DNA of 64,000 nt, from contig NZ_FNFB01000004.1 of assembly GCF_900100395.1 (NCBI RefSeq), forward strand, positions 310,001-374,000, written 5' to 3'. Shown piece by piece: positions 34,794-46,108 of this stretch. Position 1 is the first letter of the stretch, and every line of letters starts with the position of its first letter. The notes below the pieces were generated by a model. It was not told the DNA's origin. It made no database searches and saw nothing but the letters and a program-made list of their open reading frames with translations. The position numbers were made by a program, and so were the translations under genes. This DNA is from Nonomuraea maritima (GTDB lineage: Bacteria; Actinomycetota; Actinomycetes; Streptosporangiales; Streptosporangiaceae).

Positions 34794-37727
34794 TCAGGTG
34801 GCGCGGGTGAACAGGCCGAGGCGGTAGGCGGTCGCGGCGGCTTCGCCTCGGGTGGCGACACCGAGTTTGGCCAGGATGTTGGAGACGTGCACGCTCACCG
34901 TCTTGGCCGAGATGAACAGCCGGGCGGCGATCTCGCGGTTGCTGCGCCCGTCGGCGACCTCGCGCAGCACCTGGAGCTCACGGTTGGTCAGGCCGAGCGG
35001 CTGCCCGCCGCCCGGCTCGCCGGCCGCGCCGATCCCGGTCGCGCCGATGCCCGCCCGCCGTCCGAACCCGTCGAGCCGTTCCAGCATCGGCGCGGCGCCC
35101 AGGTCGGCCGCGAGCTCGCGGGCCCGCGTGAGCCGCTCCCCCGCTCCATGACGGTCACCGGCCGCGAGGGCCGCCTCGGCCGCGCCCTCCTGGCACTGCG
35201 CCTCCGCGTACGGCTGCCGCAGCGCAGCCCATGCCTCCGCCGCGACGTCCAACGCCTTGACCTGCCACGCGGCGGGGTCGGCGACCTCCTCGGGAGTGCC
35301 GGGGCCGATGAGCGCGGTGAACGTGAGCTCGTACGCCCGCTGCAGATCTCCGTCGGCGGCGAGCTCGCGCCGGACCTCCCGCACCCGCCGCAGCAGCGAC
35401 GCGGCCTCCGGCCCGCCGGTCGCAGCCAGGCGGGCGCACATCACCAGCACCGGCCAGGCGTACCGCGCGTCGACGGTCGCGCGGGGATCGTCGAGGACGC
35501 GTTCCGCCGCCCGCACCGCCTCGGTCAGCAGCCCGCGGGCCGCCAGCAGCCGGACCTCTCTGCACAGGTAGGGGAACAGGTGCTGTTCGCGGGACGTCGC
35601 GCGGGAGACCACGCCGCGTGAGGACGCGAGCAGCGCCTCCGCCCGGTCGTACTGCCCGCGCGCGAGGGCGATGTCCGTCGCGAAACCCTCAAGGCTGGCC
35701 CGGTAGGGCGCGGGAGGCGCGAGGGAGACCGCCTGCTCGATCACCCGCAGCGCTTCGTCCCAGCGCCCGAGCGACACCAGCGGCTCGGCCAGGTTGATCG
35801 CGAGGAACGTGCCGGACGTGCGCGCCGATCCGTGGCGGGCGGCCTCCTCGATGCCCTCGCGGGCGACCTGCGCGGCCCGCTCGTGCCGGCCCGCGCCCTC
35901 GAGGGCGTCGGACTCGGCGATCGCGCACCGCATCAACGCGCTGTAGGCAGCACCGCGCTCGGCCGTGCGGCGCGCCTCGGCGTACACCTCCAGCTGTTGC
36001 AGCGTCGCGTAGGGCGAGCCGACGCACGCCAGGCTGATCAACGCGTGGGCCTCCACGCCGGCTTCGCCCACTTCGCGGGCGATCTCCATCGCGAGCCGGG
36101 CCGTGGCGAGTTTCTCCGGCATCTCCTCCGGCCTGTTGAGCATCCGTGCGAGCAGCTCCAGCACCTCGGCGCGGAGCTTCGGCCGGTCGGCGGGGGTGAG
36201 CTCGGCGGCTCTGCGCAGGTCGTCGACGTAACCGGGCCGGCCGAGGTCGTAGCCGGCCATACCGCGCAGCCTCAGCACCTTCGCCGCCCTGACCGGGTCG
36301 GCGTCGTGGTCGATCAGGGCGAGGGCGGCGCCGGCCAGGGCGACGCAACGTTCGTACTCGCCGGCGGAGTGCGCGACGACGGCGGTCCGGCGGAGCACGT
36401 CGATGCGGTCGGCCCCGATGCGCTCGGCGGCGTCGGGCACGAGGTCCCACAGCTCCAGCACTCTGGACAGCATCCTGAACTGCTCGCCGTACGCGGCCGA
36501 CCGGCGGGCGGCGGCGGCCGCGCCCCAGGCGCTGACCAGCGCCCAGGTGGAGTCGTGGGCGCTGTGCCAGTGGTGGGCGAGCGCGATCGCGCCGCGCGGG
36601 GCGGGAAGGAGCGACAGGTCGCGTTCGAGTGCCTCGGCGTAGCGGGTGTGCAGGCGTGTGTGCTCGCCGGGCAGCAGGTCGTCGTGGACGGCCTCGCGGA
36701 TGAGCGCGTGACGGAAGGAGTAACCCTCGCCGTCGACCACCAGCACGTTGCTTGCCACCGCCGGCCGCAACGCCCGGGCCAGGGCCTGCTCGTCGAGCCC
36801 GGCGACGGCGCTGAGCAGGCCGTGCTCGATGCGCTGACCGCCGACGCCGGCCACGCGCAGCAGCTCCTGGGTCTCGTCGGGGAGCCGTTCGACGCCGGCC
36901 AGCAGCAGGTCGCGCAGCGACTCGGGCAGCGCGTCGGCGCCGTCGGCCTCGCTCAGCAGCGCCTCGACGAACAGCGGGTTGCCCTCGCTGCGCGCGTAGA
37001 TCAGGTCCATGTCGGCGGCGGACGGCGCACTCCGCAGGATGCTCTCGGCCAGCGCGACGGCCTCCGCACGGGTGAGCCGGTTCAGCGTGACCCTGCTGAC
37101 CCACTCGACCCGGCCGAGCTCCGCGAGCAGCGGGCGCAGCGGATGGCTGCGGTGCAGCTCGTCGGTGCGGTAGGTCACCACGACAAGCAGCCGCGCGGCG
37201 GTGGGCTGGCAGCGGACCAGGAACGTCAGCAGATCGCGGGTGGACCGGTCGGCCCAGTGGGCGTCCTCCACCACGAGCACCACGGGACGCTCGTCGGCCA
37301 GCCGCTCCAGCAGGCCGAGAATCTGCTCGAACAGCCGGGCCCGAGCGTCGCCGCCGTCACTGTGGCCCTCGCCGCCGGACGCGTCGAACTCCGGCAGCAG
37401 CCGCCCGAGCGCCCGCGCGTCGCGGCCGGGCACGAGCCCGGCGACGCCGTCGCGGCCGAGCCTTCTGACGAGACCGCGCAGCACGGCGGTGAACGGCGCG
37501 AACGGCAGGCCCTCGGTGCCGAGCTCGAGGCACCCGCCGACCAGCACGAGCGCGTCATCCGCCCGCCCGGTGAACTCTTTGAGCAGCCGCGTCTTGCCGA
37601 CCCCGGCCTCGCCGCCCACGAGCACGGTCGACGACGTTCCGGCGCGGGCTCTGCCGAGCGCGTCGCCGAGCACGGCGAGTTCCGTGTCACGCCCGACGAA
37701 CAGGGGGCTCACAGCGTGGATCGTCAC
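34794..37727 (-). CDS. LAL/MalT-type ATP-binding LuxR regulator
   Basis: The 977-residue regulator has an AAA/STAND ATPase at the N-terminus (Walker A GGEAGVGKTRLL near residue 38, Walker B VVLVVEDAHW near 150), a long TPR-like helical middle, and a C-terminal LuxR helix-turn-helix at about 905-965 (LTNRELQVLREVADGRSNREIA). LAL regulators use ATP-dependent oligomerisation to activate transcription, often near secondary metabolism. No obvious target cluster adjoins it; the closest genes are a GNAT enzyme and the leucine operon. GTG start with no clear ribosome-binding site. Confidence 0.92.
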   Translation of the reverse strand: MTIHAVSPLFVGRDTELAVLGDALGRARAGTSSTVLVGGEAGVGKTRLLKEFTGRADDALVLVGGCLELGTEGLPFAPFTAVLRGLVRRLGRDGVAGLVPGRDARALGRLLPEFDASGGEGHSDGGDARARLFEQILGLLERLADERPVVLVVEDAHWADRSTRDLLTFLVRCQPTAARLLVVVTYRTDELHRSHPLRPLLAELGRVEWVSRVTLNRLTRAEAVALAESILRSAPSAADMDLIYARSEGNPLFVEALLSEADGADALPESLRDLLLAGVERLPDETQELLRVAGVGGQRIEHGLLSAVAGLDEQALARALRPAVASNVLVVDGEGYSFRHALIREAVHDDLLPGEHTRLHTRYAEALERDLSLLPAPRGAIALAHHWHSAHDSTWALVSAWGAAAAARRSAAYGEQFRMLSRVLELWDLVPDAAERIGADRIDVLRRTAVVAHSAGEYERCVALAGAALALIDHDADPVRAAKVLRLRGMAGYDLGRPGYVDDLRRAAELTPADRPKLRAEVLELLARMLNRPEEMPEKLATARLAMEIAREVGEAGVEAHALISLACVGSPYATLQQLEVYAEARRTAERGAAYSALMRCAIAESDALEGAGRHERAAQVAREGIEEAARHGSARTSGTFLAINLAEPLVSLGRWDEALRVIEQAVSLAPPAPYRASLEGFATDIALARGQYDRAEALLASSRGVVSRATSREQHLFPYLCREVRLLAARGLLTEAVRAAERVLDDPRATVDARYAWPVLVMCARLAATGGPEAASLLRRVREVRRELAADGDLQRAYELTFTALIGPGTPEEVADPAAWQVKALDVAAEAWAALRQPYAEAQCQEGAAEAALAAGDRHGAGERLTRARELAADLGAAPMLERLDGFGRRAGIGATGIGAAGEPGGGQPLGLTNRELQVLREVADGRSNREIAARLFISAKTVSVHVSNILAKLGVATRGEAAATAYRLGLFTRAT

Positions 37728-37772
37728 GCCAACAGCATGCCATCGGCCGCCGACACGAACGCCCCTGGCGTC

Positions 37773-38207
37773 CTAGCGCAGGACCTTGCGGTAGAAGGTG
37801 GCGGAGGCCTCGTAGCCGAGGGCGTGGTAGAACTCCGGCGCCCGGCGGGTCGCCATCGCCACGTAGCGGGCGTCGCGCGAGCGGGCCCAGCGTTCGAACT
37901 CCTCCAGCAGCGCCCGTCCCATGCCCTGGCGCCGGGAGCCTGACTGGACGAGGGCCTCCTCGACCCAGGCGACCGGGCCGTTGGCGAACAGCGTCAGGTG
38001 GACGAACCCCAGCAGGTAGCCGTGGACGCGCCCGCCCACGACGGCCGCGAGCAGCAGGGCGTCGTCGTCGGCGAGCAGAATGGGCAGCGCGGCGTCGAAG
38101 GCGTCGCGCTCGGGCCGGAACGTCAGGCCGAAGTCGCGGGCGAGCGCGAACACCGCGTCGGCGTCCGACTTCTCCGCCCTTCTGATGAGCAGATCATCAC
38201 CCGTCAT
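37773..38207 (-). CDS. GNAT-family N-acetyltransferase
   Basis: The 144-residue protein fits a single GNAT fold. Acetyl-CoA binding is seen in VQSGSRRQGMGRALLEEFERWA (motif A, R/Q-x-x-G-x-G/A) and a terminal beta-alpha ALGYEASATFYRK. The acceptor is unknown. ATG 38207 is used; TAGTGT (38221-38216) ends 8 bases upstream, which suits a leaderless start. It is in the same direction as the LAL gene downstream (45-base gap), so they may be cotranscribed. Confidence 0.88.
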   Translation of the reverse strand: MTGDDLLIRRAEKSDADAVFALARDFGLTFRPERDAFDAALPILLADDDALLLAAVVGGRVHGYLLGFVHLTLFANGPVAWVEEALVQSGSRRQGMGRALLEEFERWARSRDARYVAMATRRAPEFYHALGYEASATFYRKVLR

Positions 38208-38215
38208 GATTGATG

Positions 38216-38221
38216 ACACTA
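38216..38221 (-). promoter_or_regulatory. Leaderless -10 box of the GNAT gene
   Basis: TAGTGT (38221-38216) is 8 bases from the ATG at 38207. Confidence 0.35.
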
Positions 38222-38280
38222 GATCGTCCCTAGTCGGAGACGCAAACCTCGCCCCGCATCACCGACAGCCGTCACTTATC

Positions 38281-38306
38281 GGCCGCGCCCCGCAGGAGGC
38301 GCGGCC
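38281..38306. terminator. Terminator of the leucine-degradation operon
   Basis: GGCCGCGCC (38281-38289) and GGCGCGGCC (38298-38306) form a perfect 9-bp stem with an 8-base loop just after the acyl-CoA dehydrogenase stop. Confidence 0.7.
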
Positions 38307-38314
38307 AACAAGGG

Positions 38315-39451
38315 TCAGAGGTCGCCGAGGCCCAGTTGCCGGGCGATGAGCATGCGCTGCACCTCGCTCGTGCCCTCGCCGATCTCCAGGATCTTCGCGT
38401 CGCGGTAGAAGCGGCCGACGGGGAACTCGTTCATGAAGCCGTACCCGCCGAAGACCTGGGTGGCGTCGCGGGAGTTGTCCATGGCCGCGTTGGAGGAGAC
38501 GAGCTTGGCGATGGCTGCCTCCTTCTTGAACGGCAGCCCGGCCAGCATGCGCTCGGCCGCGTGGTAGTAGGCCAGGCGGGCGGTGTGCACGCGGGCCTCC
38601 ATGTCGGCGATCTTGAACTGGATGGCCTGGTAGTGGCCGATCGGGTGGCCGAACGCGCGGCGTTCCCTGACGTACTTCACGCACTCGTCGACGCAGCCCT
38701 GGGCCAGCCCCACGCTGAGGGCGGCGATCGCGATCCGGCCCTCATCGAGGATCTGCAGGAACTGGGCGTAGCCGCGGCCGCGCTCGCCGAGGAGGTTCGC
38801 GGCGGGCACCCGGCAGTCGGTGAAGGCGAGCTCGCGCGTGTCGGAGGCGTTCCAGCCGACCTTGGAGTACTTCTTCGAGACCGTGAACCCCGGCGTGCCG
38901 CTCGGGACGAGGATCGTGGAGATCTCCCGCTCGCCGGTGAGCGCGGCCACGCCGACGACGCCGGTGATGTCGGTGCCGGAGTTGGTGATGAACGCCTTCG
39001 TCCCGTTGATCACCCATTCGCCGCCGTCGAGCACCGCGGTGGTGCGCATGCCGCCCGGCACGTCGGAGCCGCCGCCCGGCTCGGTCAGGCCGAACGCGCC
39101 CAGCATCTCGCCCGAGGCCAGCTTCGGCAGCCAGGTTCTGCGCTGCTCCTCGGTGCCGAACCGGTGAACCGGCATGGCGCCCAGCGACACGCCCGCCTCC
39201 AGGGTGATCGCCACGCTGGAGTCGACCCGGGCCAGCTCCTCCAGCGCCAGGCACAGCGCGAAGTAGTCGCCGCCCATGCCGCCGTACTCCTCCGGGAACG
39301 GCAGCCCGAACAGGCCCATCGCGCCCATCTGGCGGACGATGTCGTAGGGGAACTCCTCGCGCTCGTAGTAGTCGCCGATCACGGGGGCGACGACGTCGCG
39401 GGCGAACGCCTCGACCGTCTTGCGCAACTCTGCGTACTCGTCCTTGAGCAT
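38315..39451 (-). CDS. acdH: Acyl-CoA dehydrogenase (isovaleryl/branched-chain type)
   Basis: The 378-residue flavoprotein has the acyl-CoA dehydrogenase signatures GAFGLTEPGGGSDVPGG near residue 125 and TQVFGGYGFMNEFPVGR near residue 335. The EIGEGTSEVQRMLIAR segment lies where the catalytic base usually sits. Position in the operon with HMG-CoA lyase and carboxylase subunits suggests oxidation of isovaleryl-CoA (leucine) or a related branched acyl-CoA to the enoyl-CoA, passing electrons to ETF. It starts 1 base after the HMG-CoA lyase stop and is the last gene of the operon. Confidence 0.9.
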   Translation of the reverse strand: MLKDEYAELRKTVEAFARDVVAPVIGDYYEREEFPYDIVRQMGAMGLFGLPFPEEYGGMGGDYFALCLALEELARVDSSVAITLEAGVSLGAMPVHRFGTEEQRRTWLPKLASGEMLGAFGLTEPGGGSDVPGGMRTTAVLDGGEWVINGTKAFITNSGTDITGVVGVAALTGEREISTILVPSGTPGFTVSKKYSKVGWNASDTRELAFTDCRVPAANLLGERGRGYAQFLQILDEGRIAIAALSVGLAQGCVDECVKYVRERRAFGHPIGHYQAIQFKIADMEARVHTARLAYYHAAERMLAGLPFKKEAAIAKLVSSNAAMDNSRDATQVFGGYGFMNEFPVGRFYRDAKILEIGEGTSEVQRMLIARQLGLGDL

Positions 39452-39452
39452 G

Positions 39453-40357
39453 TCAGCCTTTCGACAGCGCCTGTACGACGCGGGATGGGCTGGGCCGGCC
39501 GAGCAGCTCCGCCAGCCAGACGCTGGTGGACACGAGCTTGCCCAGGTCGAGCCCGGTCTCGATGCCGAGTCCGCGCAGCATCCAGACCAGGTCTTCTGTG
39601 GCCAGGTTGCCGGTCGCGGATTCGGTGTACGGGCAGCCGCCGATGCCGCCCGTGGAGGCGTCGATGGTGGTGACGCCGGCCTGGAGCGCGGCGAGGGTGT
39701 TGCCGAGCGCCTGGCCATAGGTGTCGTGGAAGTGCACGGCGAGCCGCTCAGGCGAGCCGAACGCCTCGATCAGCGCGGTGACGTGTCCCGGTGTGCCCAC
39801 GCCGATGGTGTCGCCGAGCGACAGCTGGTAGCAGCCGAGCCCGAGCAGGCGTTCGCCGACCTCGACGACCTGCGCGACCGGGGTGGGCCCCTCCCACGGG
39901 TCGCCGAAGCACATCGACACGTAGGCGCGCACCCTGACCCCGTTCTCGAGGGCCCTGGCGACGACCGGCTCGAACATGTCGAACTGGCTCTCCAGGCCGC
40001 GGTTGAGGTTCTTGGCGGCGAACGTCTCGGTGGCGCTGGCGAAGATCGCGATCTCGTCGACGCCCTGGGCGAGCGCCCGGTCGAGGCCGCGCTCGTTCGG
40101 CACCAGGACGGGATAGCGGACGCCCGGCCGCCTGCGCAGCCCGGTGAGCAGTTCCTCGGCGTCGGCGAGCTGCGGCACCCACCTGGGGTGGACGAAGCTG
40201 GTCGCCTCGATGACCTTGTGTCCCGCGTCGGCCAGCCGGCCGATGAACTCGGCCTTGACCTCGACCGGCACGACCGCGGACTCGTTCTGCAGCCCGTCGC
40301 GCGGCCCGACCTCGTAGATCGTGACCTGTCGCGGCAGCCCCTGCATCCGGTACGGCA

Positions 40358-40358
<1 letters not shown>
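39453..40358 (-). CDS. hmgL: Hydroxymethylglutaryl-CoA lyase
   Basis: The 301-residue TIM barrel has the DRE-TIM start GPRDGLQNE near residue 18, the metal-ligand HFHDTYGQALGN near residue 203 and the HMGL signature GGIGGCPYTESATGNLATED with the conserved Cys. It splits HMG-CoA into acetoacetate and acetyl-CoA, the last step of leucine breakdown. The ATG shares one base with the carboxylase alpha stop (TGATG), so translation is coupled, with GGAG 8 bases upstream. Confidence 0.92.
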
Positions 40359-42295
<1,937 letters not shown>

Positions 42296-42298
42296 GCG

Positions 42299-43870
42299 TC
42301 ACATCCGGAAGACGCCGTAACCGGCGGGTTCGAGCGGGGCGTTGGCCGCCGCGGACAGCGCCAGGCCGAGGACGGTGCGGGTGTCGACCGGGTCGATCAC
42401 GCCGTCGTCCCACAGCCTGGCCGTGGAGTAGTACGGGTTGCCCTGGTGCTCGTACTGGGCCCTGATCGCGTCGGCGTCGGCGGTGCCGACGGTGGTGAGG
42501 ACGTTGGCGGCCTGTTCGCCACCCATGACCGAGATGCGGGCGTTCGGCCACATCCACAGGAAGCGGGGAGCGTACGCCCGCCCGGCCATGGCGTAGTTGC
42601 CCGCCCCGAACGACCCGCCGATCACGACGGTGAACTTGGGCACGCGGGCGCACGAGACGGCCGTGACCATCTTGGCGCCGTGCTTGGCGATGCCGCCCGC
42701 CTCGTACGCCTTGCCGACCATGAAGCCGCTGATGTTCTGCAGGAAGACGAGCGGGATACGGCGCTGGTCGCACAGCTCGATGAAGTGGGCGCCCTTCAGT
42801 GCCGACTCGGCGAACAGGATGCCGTTGTTGGCGATGACGCCGACCGGGTGGCCGTGGATGTGGGCGAAGCCGGTGACGAGCGTGGAGCCGTACTCGGCCT
42901 TGAACTCGAGGAAGCGGGAGCCGTCGACGATGCGTGCGATGACCTCGTGGACGTCGTACGGCCGGCGGGTGTCGGCGGGGATGACGCCGTACAGGTCGCG
43001 GGGGTCGTGACGGGGCGGCTCCGGCGCGATCGTGTCCCAGGGGCGGGGCGCGCGCGGGGCGAGGGTGGAGACGATGTCGCGGACGATGGCCAGGGCGTGG
43101 GCGTCGTCCTCCGCGAGGTGGTCGGTGACGCCGCTGACCCTGGCGTGCAGTTCGCCGCCGCCGAGCTCCTCGGCGGTGACCTCTTCACCGGTGGCGGCCT
43201 TCACCAGAGGCGGACCGCCCAGGAAGATCGTGCCCTGGCCGCGTACGATGACGGCCTCGTCGCTCATCGCGGGCACGTACGCGCCGCCCGCGGTGCACGA
43301 GCCGAGCACGGCGGCGATCTGCGGGATGCCACGCGCCGACATCGTGGCCTGGTTGTAGAAGATGCGGCCGAAGTGGTCGCGGTCGGGGAAGACCTCGTCC
43401 TGCTTGGGCAGGAACGCTCCCCCGGAGTCGACGAGGTAGACGCAGGGCAGGTGGTTGTGCAGGGCCACCTCCTGCGCGCGCAGGTGCTTCTTGACGGTCA
43501 TCGGGTAGTACGTGCCGCCCTTGACGGTGGCGTCGTTGGCCACGACGACGCACTCACGCCCGGAGATCCGGCCGACCCCGGTGATGATGCCGGCGGCCGG
43601 GGCCTGCTCGTCGTAGAGGCCGTTCGCGGCCAGCGGCGACAGCTCGAGGAAGCGGGAGCCGGGGTCGAGCAGGCCGTCGACGCGGTCGCGCGGCAGCAGC
43701 TTGCCGCGCTCGACGTGCCGCTGCCGCGACCGTTCCGGCCCGCCGAGTGCCGTGGCCGCGAGGCGTTCGGCCAGCTCGGCGGCGAGCCGCTCGTTGAGTT
43801 CGGCGTTGCGCTTGTGCGCCGCGCCGCCCGGATCGGCGGCCGACCTCAGCACCGGCCAGTCGCTGCTCAT
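42299..43870 (-). CDS. accD1: Acyl-CoA carboxylase beta subunit (carboxyltransferase), methylcrotonyl-CoA type
   Basis: The 523-residue carboxyltransferase has the crotonase-like CoA pockets: [26 protein letters not shown] and [15 protein letters not shown] in the N-terminal half and [23 protein letters not shown] in the C-terminal half. The FLPKQxxVFPDRxxFGR pattern is typical of methylcrotonyl-CoA carboxylase beta chains, supporting leucine degradation. It is the first gene of the minus-strand operon; ATG 43870 has GAGAGGGG upstream and a TetR-like operator covers its promoter. Confidence 0.92.
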   Translation of the reverse strand: MSSDWPVLRSAADPGGAAHKRNAELNERLAAELAERLAATALGGPERSRQRHVERGKLLPRDRVDGLLDPGSRFLELSPLAANGLYDEQAPAAGIITGVGRISGRECVVVANDATVKGGTYYPMTVKKHLRAQEVALHNHLPCVYLVDSGGAFLPKQDEVFPDRDHFGRIFYNQATMSARGIPQIAAVLGSCTAGGAYVPAMSDEAVIVRGQGTIFLGGPPLVKAATGEEVTAEELGGGELHARVSGVTDHLAEDDAHALAIVRDIVSTLAPRAPRPWDTIAPEPPRHDPRDLYGVIPADTRRPYDVHEVIARIVDGSRFLEFKAEYGSTLVTGFAHIHGHPVGVIANNGILFAESALKGAHFIELCDQRRIPLVFLQNISGFMVGKAYEAGGIAKHGAKMVTAVSCARVPKFTVVIGGSFGAGNYAMAGRAYAPRFLWMWPNARISVMGGEQAANVLTTVGTADADAIRAQYEHQGNPYYSTARLWDDGVIDPVDTRTVLGLALSAAANAPLEPAGYGVFRM

Positions 43871-43891
43871 GCGTCCCCTCTCATGGCACGG

Positions 43892-43925
43892 ATGTTAGTC
43901 ATCATTAACATGAATCGTCTAGTAT
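43892..43925. promoter_or_regulatory. Divergent promoters and TetR operator
   Basis: ATGTTA-N8-TAACAT (43892-43911) is a perfect arm repeat. On the minus strand TAGACG (43920-43915) and TAACAT (43897-43892) are 17 bases apart, giving an accD1 promoter whose -10 is inside the operator. On the plus strand TAGTAT (43920-43925) lies 6 bases before the TetR GTG at 43932. One bound repressor would silence both genes. Confidence 0.65.
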
Positions 43926-43931
43926 GTGCCC

Positions 43932-44531
43932 GTGACCACCGCCTCCGCCTCACCTACCCGCAAACGACCCAACAGGCGCGCGGAGATCCTGGAGGCGGCC
44001 GCCCGGCTGTTCGCGGTGCGCGGCTTCCACGGCGTCTCGATCGAGGACATCGGCGCCGCGGTCGGCGTCTCGGGCCCGGCCATCTACCGCCACTTCAGCG
44101 GCAAGGACGCGCTGCTGTCGGAGATGCTGCTCGACATCAGCTCGCGGCTGCGCGAGTCGGCCGTCGCGGTCGTCACCTCCGCCTCCGGGCCGGCCGAGGC
44201 GCTGGACGCGCTGCTGGCCGCGCAGATCGCGTTCGCGCTGGAGCAGCCGGCGCTGATCACCGTGCACGACCGGGAGCTGGGCAACGTGCCCGAGCGGGAG
44301 CGGCGGCAGATCAGGCGGCTGCAGCGGCTCTACGTCGAGGAGTGGGTGACCGTGCTGGCCGAGCTCCACCCGGCGTGCCCGGCGGCCCGGCTGCGGGCGG
44401 CCACGCACGCGGTGTTCGGACTGCTCAACTCGACGCCGCACAGCGCGGGCGAGCTGCCCGACCAGGACATGCGGCCGCTGCTGCACGCCATGGCCCGCGC
44501 CGCCGTCGCCGCCGCTGTTAACGGTTATTAA
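43932..44531 (+). CDS. TetR-family regulator of the leucine/isovalerate operon
   Basis: The 199-residue protein has an N-terminal TetR helix-turn-helix (RAEILEAAARLFAVRGFHG then IGAAVGVSGPAIYRHFSGKD) and an all-helical ligand domain. Divergent from accD1 with two copies of GTTA-N8-TAAC at its ends, it probably represses the operon and itself, responding to an acyl-CoA intermediate. GTG 43932 is chosen over GTG 43926 because of the -10 spacing. The gene's stop TAA lies inside the second GTTA-N8-TAAC site. Confidence 0.88.
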   Translation: MTTASASPTRKRPNRRAEILEAAARLFAVRGFHGVSIEDIGAAVGVSGPAIYRHFSGKDALLSEMLLDISSRLRESAVAVVTSASGPAEALDALLAAQIAFALEQPALITVHDRELGNVPERERRQIRRLQRLYVEEWVTVLAELHPACPAARLRAATHAVFGLLNSTPHSAGELPDQDMRPLLHAMARAAVAAAVNGY

Positions 44532-44532
44532 C
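44517..44532. promoter_or_regulatory. Second GTTA-N8-TAAC site over the TetR stop codon
   Basis: GTTA (44517-44520), 8 bases, TAAC (44529-44532), identical half-sites and spacing to the operator at 43894-43909. The site overlaps the last four codons of tetR. Confidence 0.5.
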
Positions 44533-44545
44533 GTTCTGCACGGTG

Positions 44546-44580
44546 CGGGGCCCGGACGGCATCCCGCCCGGGCCCCGTTT
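44546..44580. terminator. Strong terminator between tetR and the Ig-like gene
   Basis: CGGGGCCCGG (44546-44555) and CCGGGCCCCG (44568-44577) form a perfect 10-bp stem, followed by TTT, between converging genes. Confidence 0.8.
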
Positions 44581-44634
44581 CAGCGCCTGTGATCAGCGCC
44601 TGGTTCAGTGCCTGGTTCAGCGCCTGGTTCAGCG
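44580..44634. repeat. 12-bp tandem repeat at the 3' end of the Ig-like gene
   Basis: TCAGCGCCTGGT and near copies occur at 44593, 44605 and 44617, with a 13-bp imperfect unit at 44580 and a partial unit at 44629. On the minus strand each full unit gives another in-frame TGA after the true stop. Confidence 0.7.
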
Positions 44635-45939
44635 GCGCACGCGCACGTAGTCGGTACGGCTGTCGTCGCCGCGGGTTCGCGCGTCACCCGCGAACGCGAA
44701 CTTCCAGTGGCCCGAGGACCACGCCCTGGTCGTCGTGGTGAGCCGGCCGCCGCCGTTCGACCAGACCCACTTCACGTGCTGCCACTTCGTGCCGCCCAGC
44801 GGCTTGAACAGCAGCGCGACCTTCCCGCGGTGTCCGCGCCACCAGCCGTCGGAGCCGGCCTGCAGCAGGCCCGTCATGGTCAGGGACCGGCCGCGCCTGA
44901 CCGGCTCAGGACGGGCGTCGAACGCGACCAGCCGGGACTCGGCCCGCGCCGGGTCGACGCGCACCCGGTCGGCGGCGCTGACCGAGCCGTCGACGCCGCG
45001 TCCTCCCTGGTAGTCGGCGCGCCACCAGCCGGACACCCGGGCCTGCGCCAAGGCCCGGAAGCGGCCGTCGCGACCGGTCACGACGTCGGTGACGTGCTCC
45101 CAGCGCCGTGACCCGTCGGCCTTGAACTCGATGCTCACGCGCCGGCCGGGAACGCCGCCGCGCCGCTCGACCAGCAGCGCGCCGGTGAAGGTGAGCCGGT
45201 CGCCCCGCTCCACCCGCTGCGGCCGGGCGTCGAACCCGACGATCCGGCTGTCGAGGTCGCGGCGGACGTCCACGCGGTCGGCGTCGGCGACGGCGGCCCG
45301 CGCGGTGGCGGTGGCCGCGAACTCGGCGCGCCACCAGCCGGTGGCCTCCGCGCGCACGCGGGTGCGGAACCAGCCGCCGCGGCCGGTGGTCACCTTGGCG
45401 ACCTCGCGGTAGGCGTCGGTGCCGCGCTCACGGAAGGTGATCGCGACGGTCTGTCCTGCGTAGCCCTCGCGGTCGGCCACGAGCCGGCCCGACAGCCGGA
45501 CGGTGTCGCCGCGCTCGACGGAGTCGGGGCTCGCGTCGAAGTCGGGGAAGGCGGTGGTGAGCGCCCGTACGACGTCGAACGAGCCGCTGGTGGACGCCGG
45601 GCCGGTGGCCGCGACGACGGTGTGCCGGCCCACCGCGGCGGGGCCGAACGCCTTGGTGCCCGTCCACTTCAGGCCGCCGCCCGCCGGCGTGGACGTGACC
45701 GGCACGGTGGCGCCGTCGACCTTGAGCGAAGCCGTGGCGGCGTTCCTCGTGGTGAAGGTGAACGTGACGGGCACGTCGGCGTCGAAGACGACCACCGGCG
45801 CGGCGGGAGCGAGGGTGACCGGGGTGATGGTGGGAGCGGAGGCCGCCGTCGCAGAAGCCGTCGCGGGGGGCGAGGCCAGAGCGAGCGTCCCGGCGCCGAG
45901 GACGACGGCGAGGGCGGCCACACGGATGCGTTGTAACAT
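44629..45939 (-). CDS. Secreted protein with three Ig-like repeats
   Basis: The 436-residue protein begins with a signal peptide (MLQRIRVAALAVVLGAG..., Ala-rich cleavage region). After a domain of about 110 residues, three repeats of about 95-105 residues each contain DFDASP/GFDARP/AFDARP, VERGD or VRRGR, a WWR/GHW element and a C-terminal RxxxxDxVRV strand, typical of bacterial Ig-like beta sandwiches. Function is probably cell-surface or matrix binding. ATG 45939 has AAAGGA 8 bases upstream. It faces tetR across a strong terminator. Confidence 0.75.
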   Translation of the reverse strand: MLQRIRVAALAVVLGAGTLALASPPATASATAASAPTITPVTLAPAAPVVVFDADVPVTFTFTTRNAATASLKVDGATVPVTSTPAGGGLKWTGTKAFGPAAVGRHTVVAATGPASTSGSFDVVRALTTAFPDFDASPDSVERGDTVRLSGRLVADREGYAGQTVAITFRERGTDAYREVAKVTTGRGGWFRTRVRAEATGWWRAEFAATATARAAVADADRVDVRRDLDSRIVGFDARPQRVERGDRLTFTGALLVERRGGVPGRRVSIEFKADGSRRWEHVTDVVTGRDGRFRALAQARVSGWWRADYQGGRGVDGSVSAADRVRVDPARAESRLVAFDARPEPVRRGRSLTMTGLLQAGSDGWWRGHRGKVALLFKPLGGTKWQHVKWVWSNGGGRLTTTTRAWSSGHWKFAFAGDARTRGDDSRTDYVRVRR

Positions 45940-46027
45940 GCGGGTTCCTTTCTGGAGACCCAGTGGTCCAACGCGGCTTGAGGGTGCCACGCGTGTCCCT
46001 CAGTAGACGGTCACGCGGTCGGTAAGG

Positions 46028-46054
46028 TTGAGAAATCTGACGAACGGTTATAGG
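46028..46054 (+). promoter_or_regulatory. Possible promoter of the E1 gene
   Basis: TTGAGA (46028-46033) and TATAGG (46049-46054) are 15 bases apart. The spacing is short, and the leader to the ATG is about 50 bases without a clear ribosome-binding site. Confidence 0.3.
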
Positions 46055-46108
46055 TCGTCCTCATGCCGTCGCAAACATCTCCTCCCGGTCCAGCAGACGT
46101 CGGGCTCG

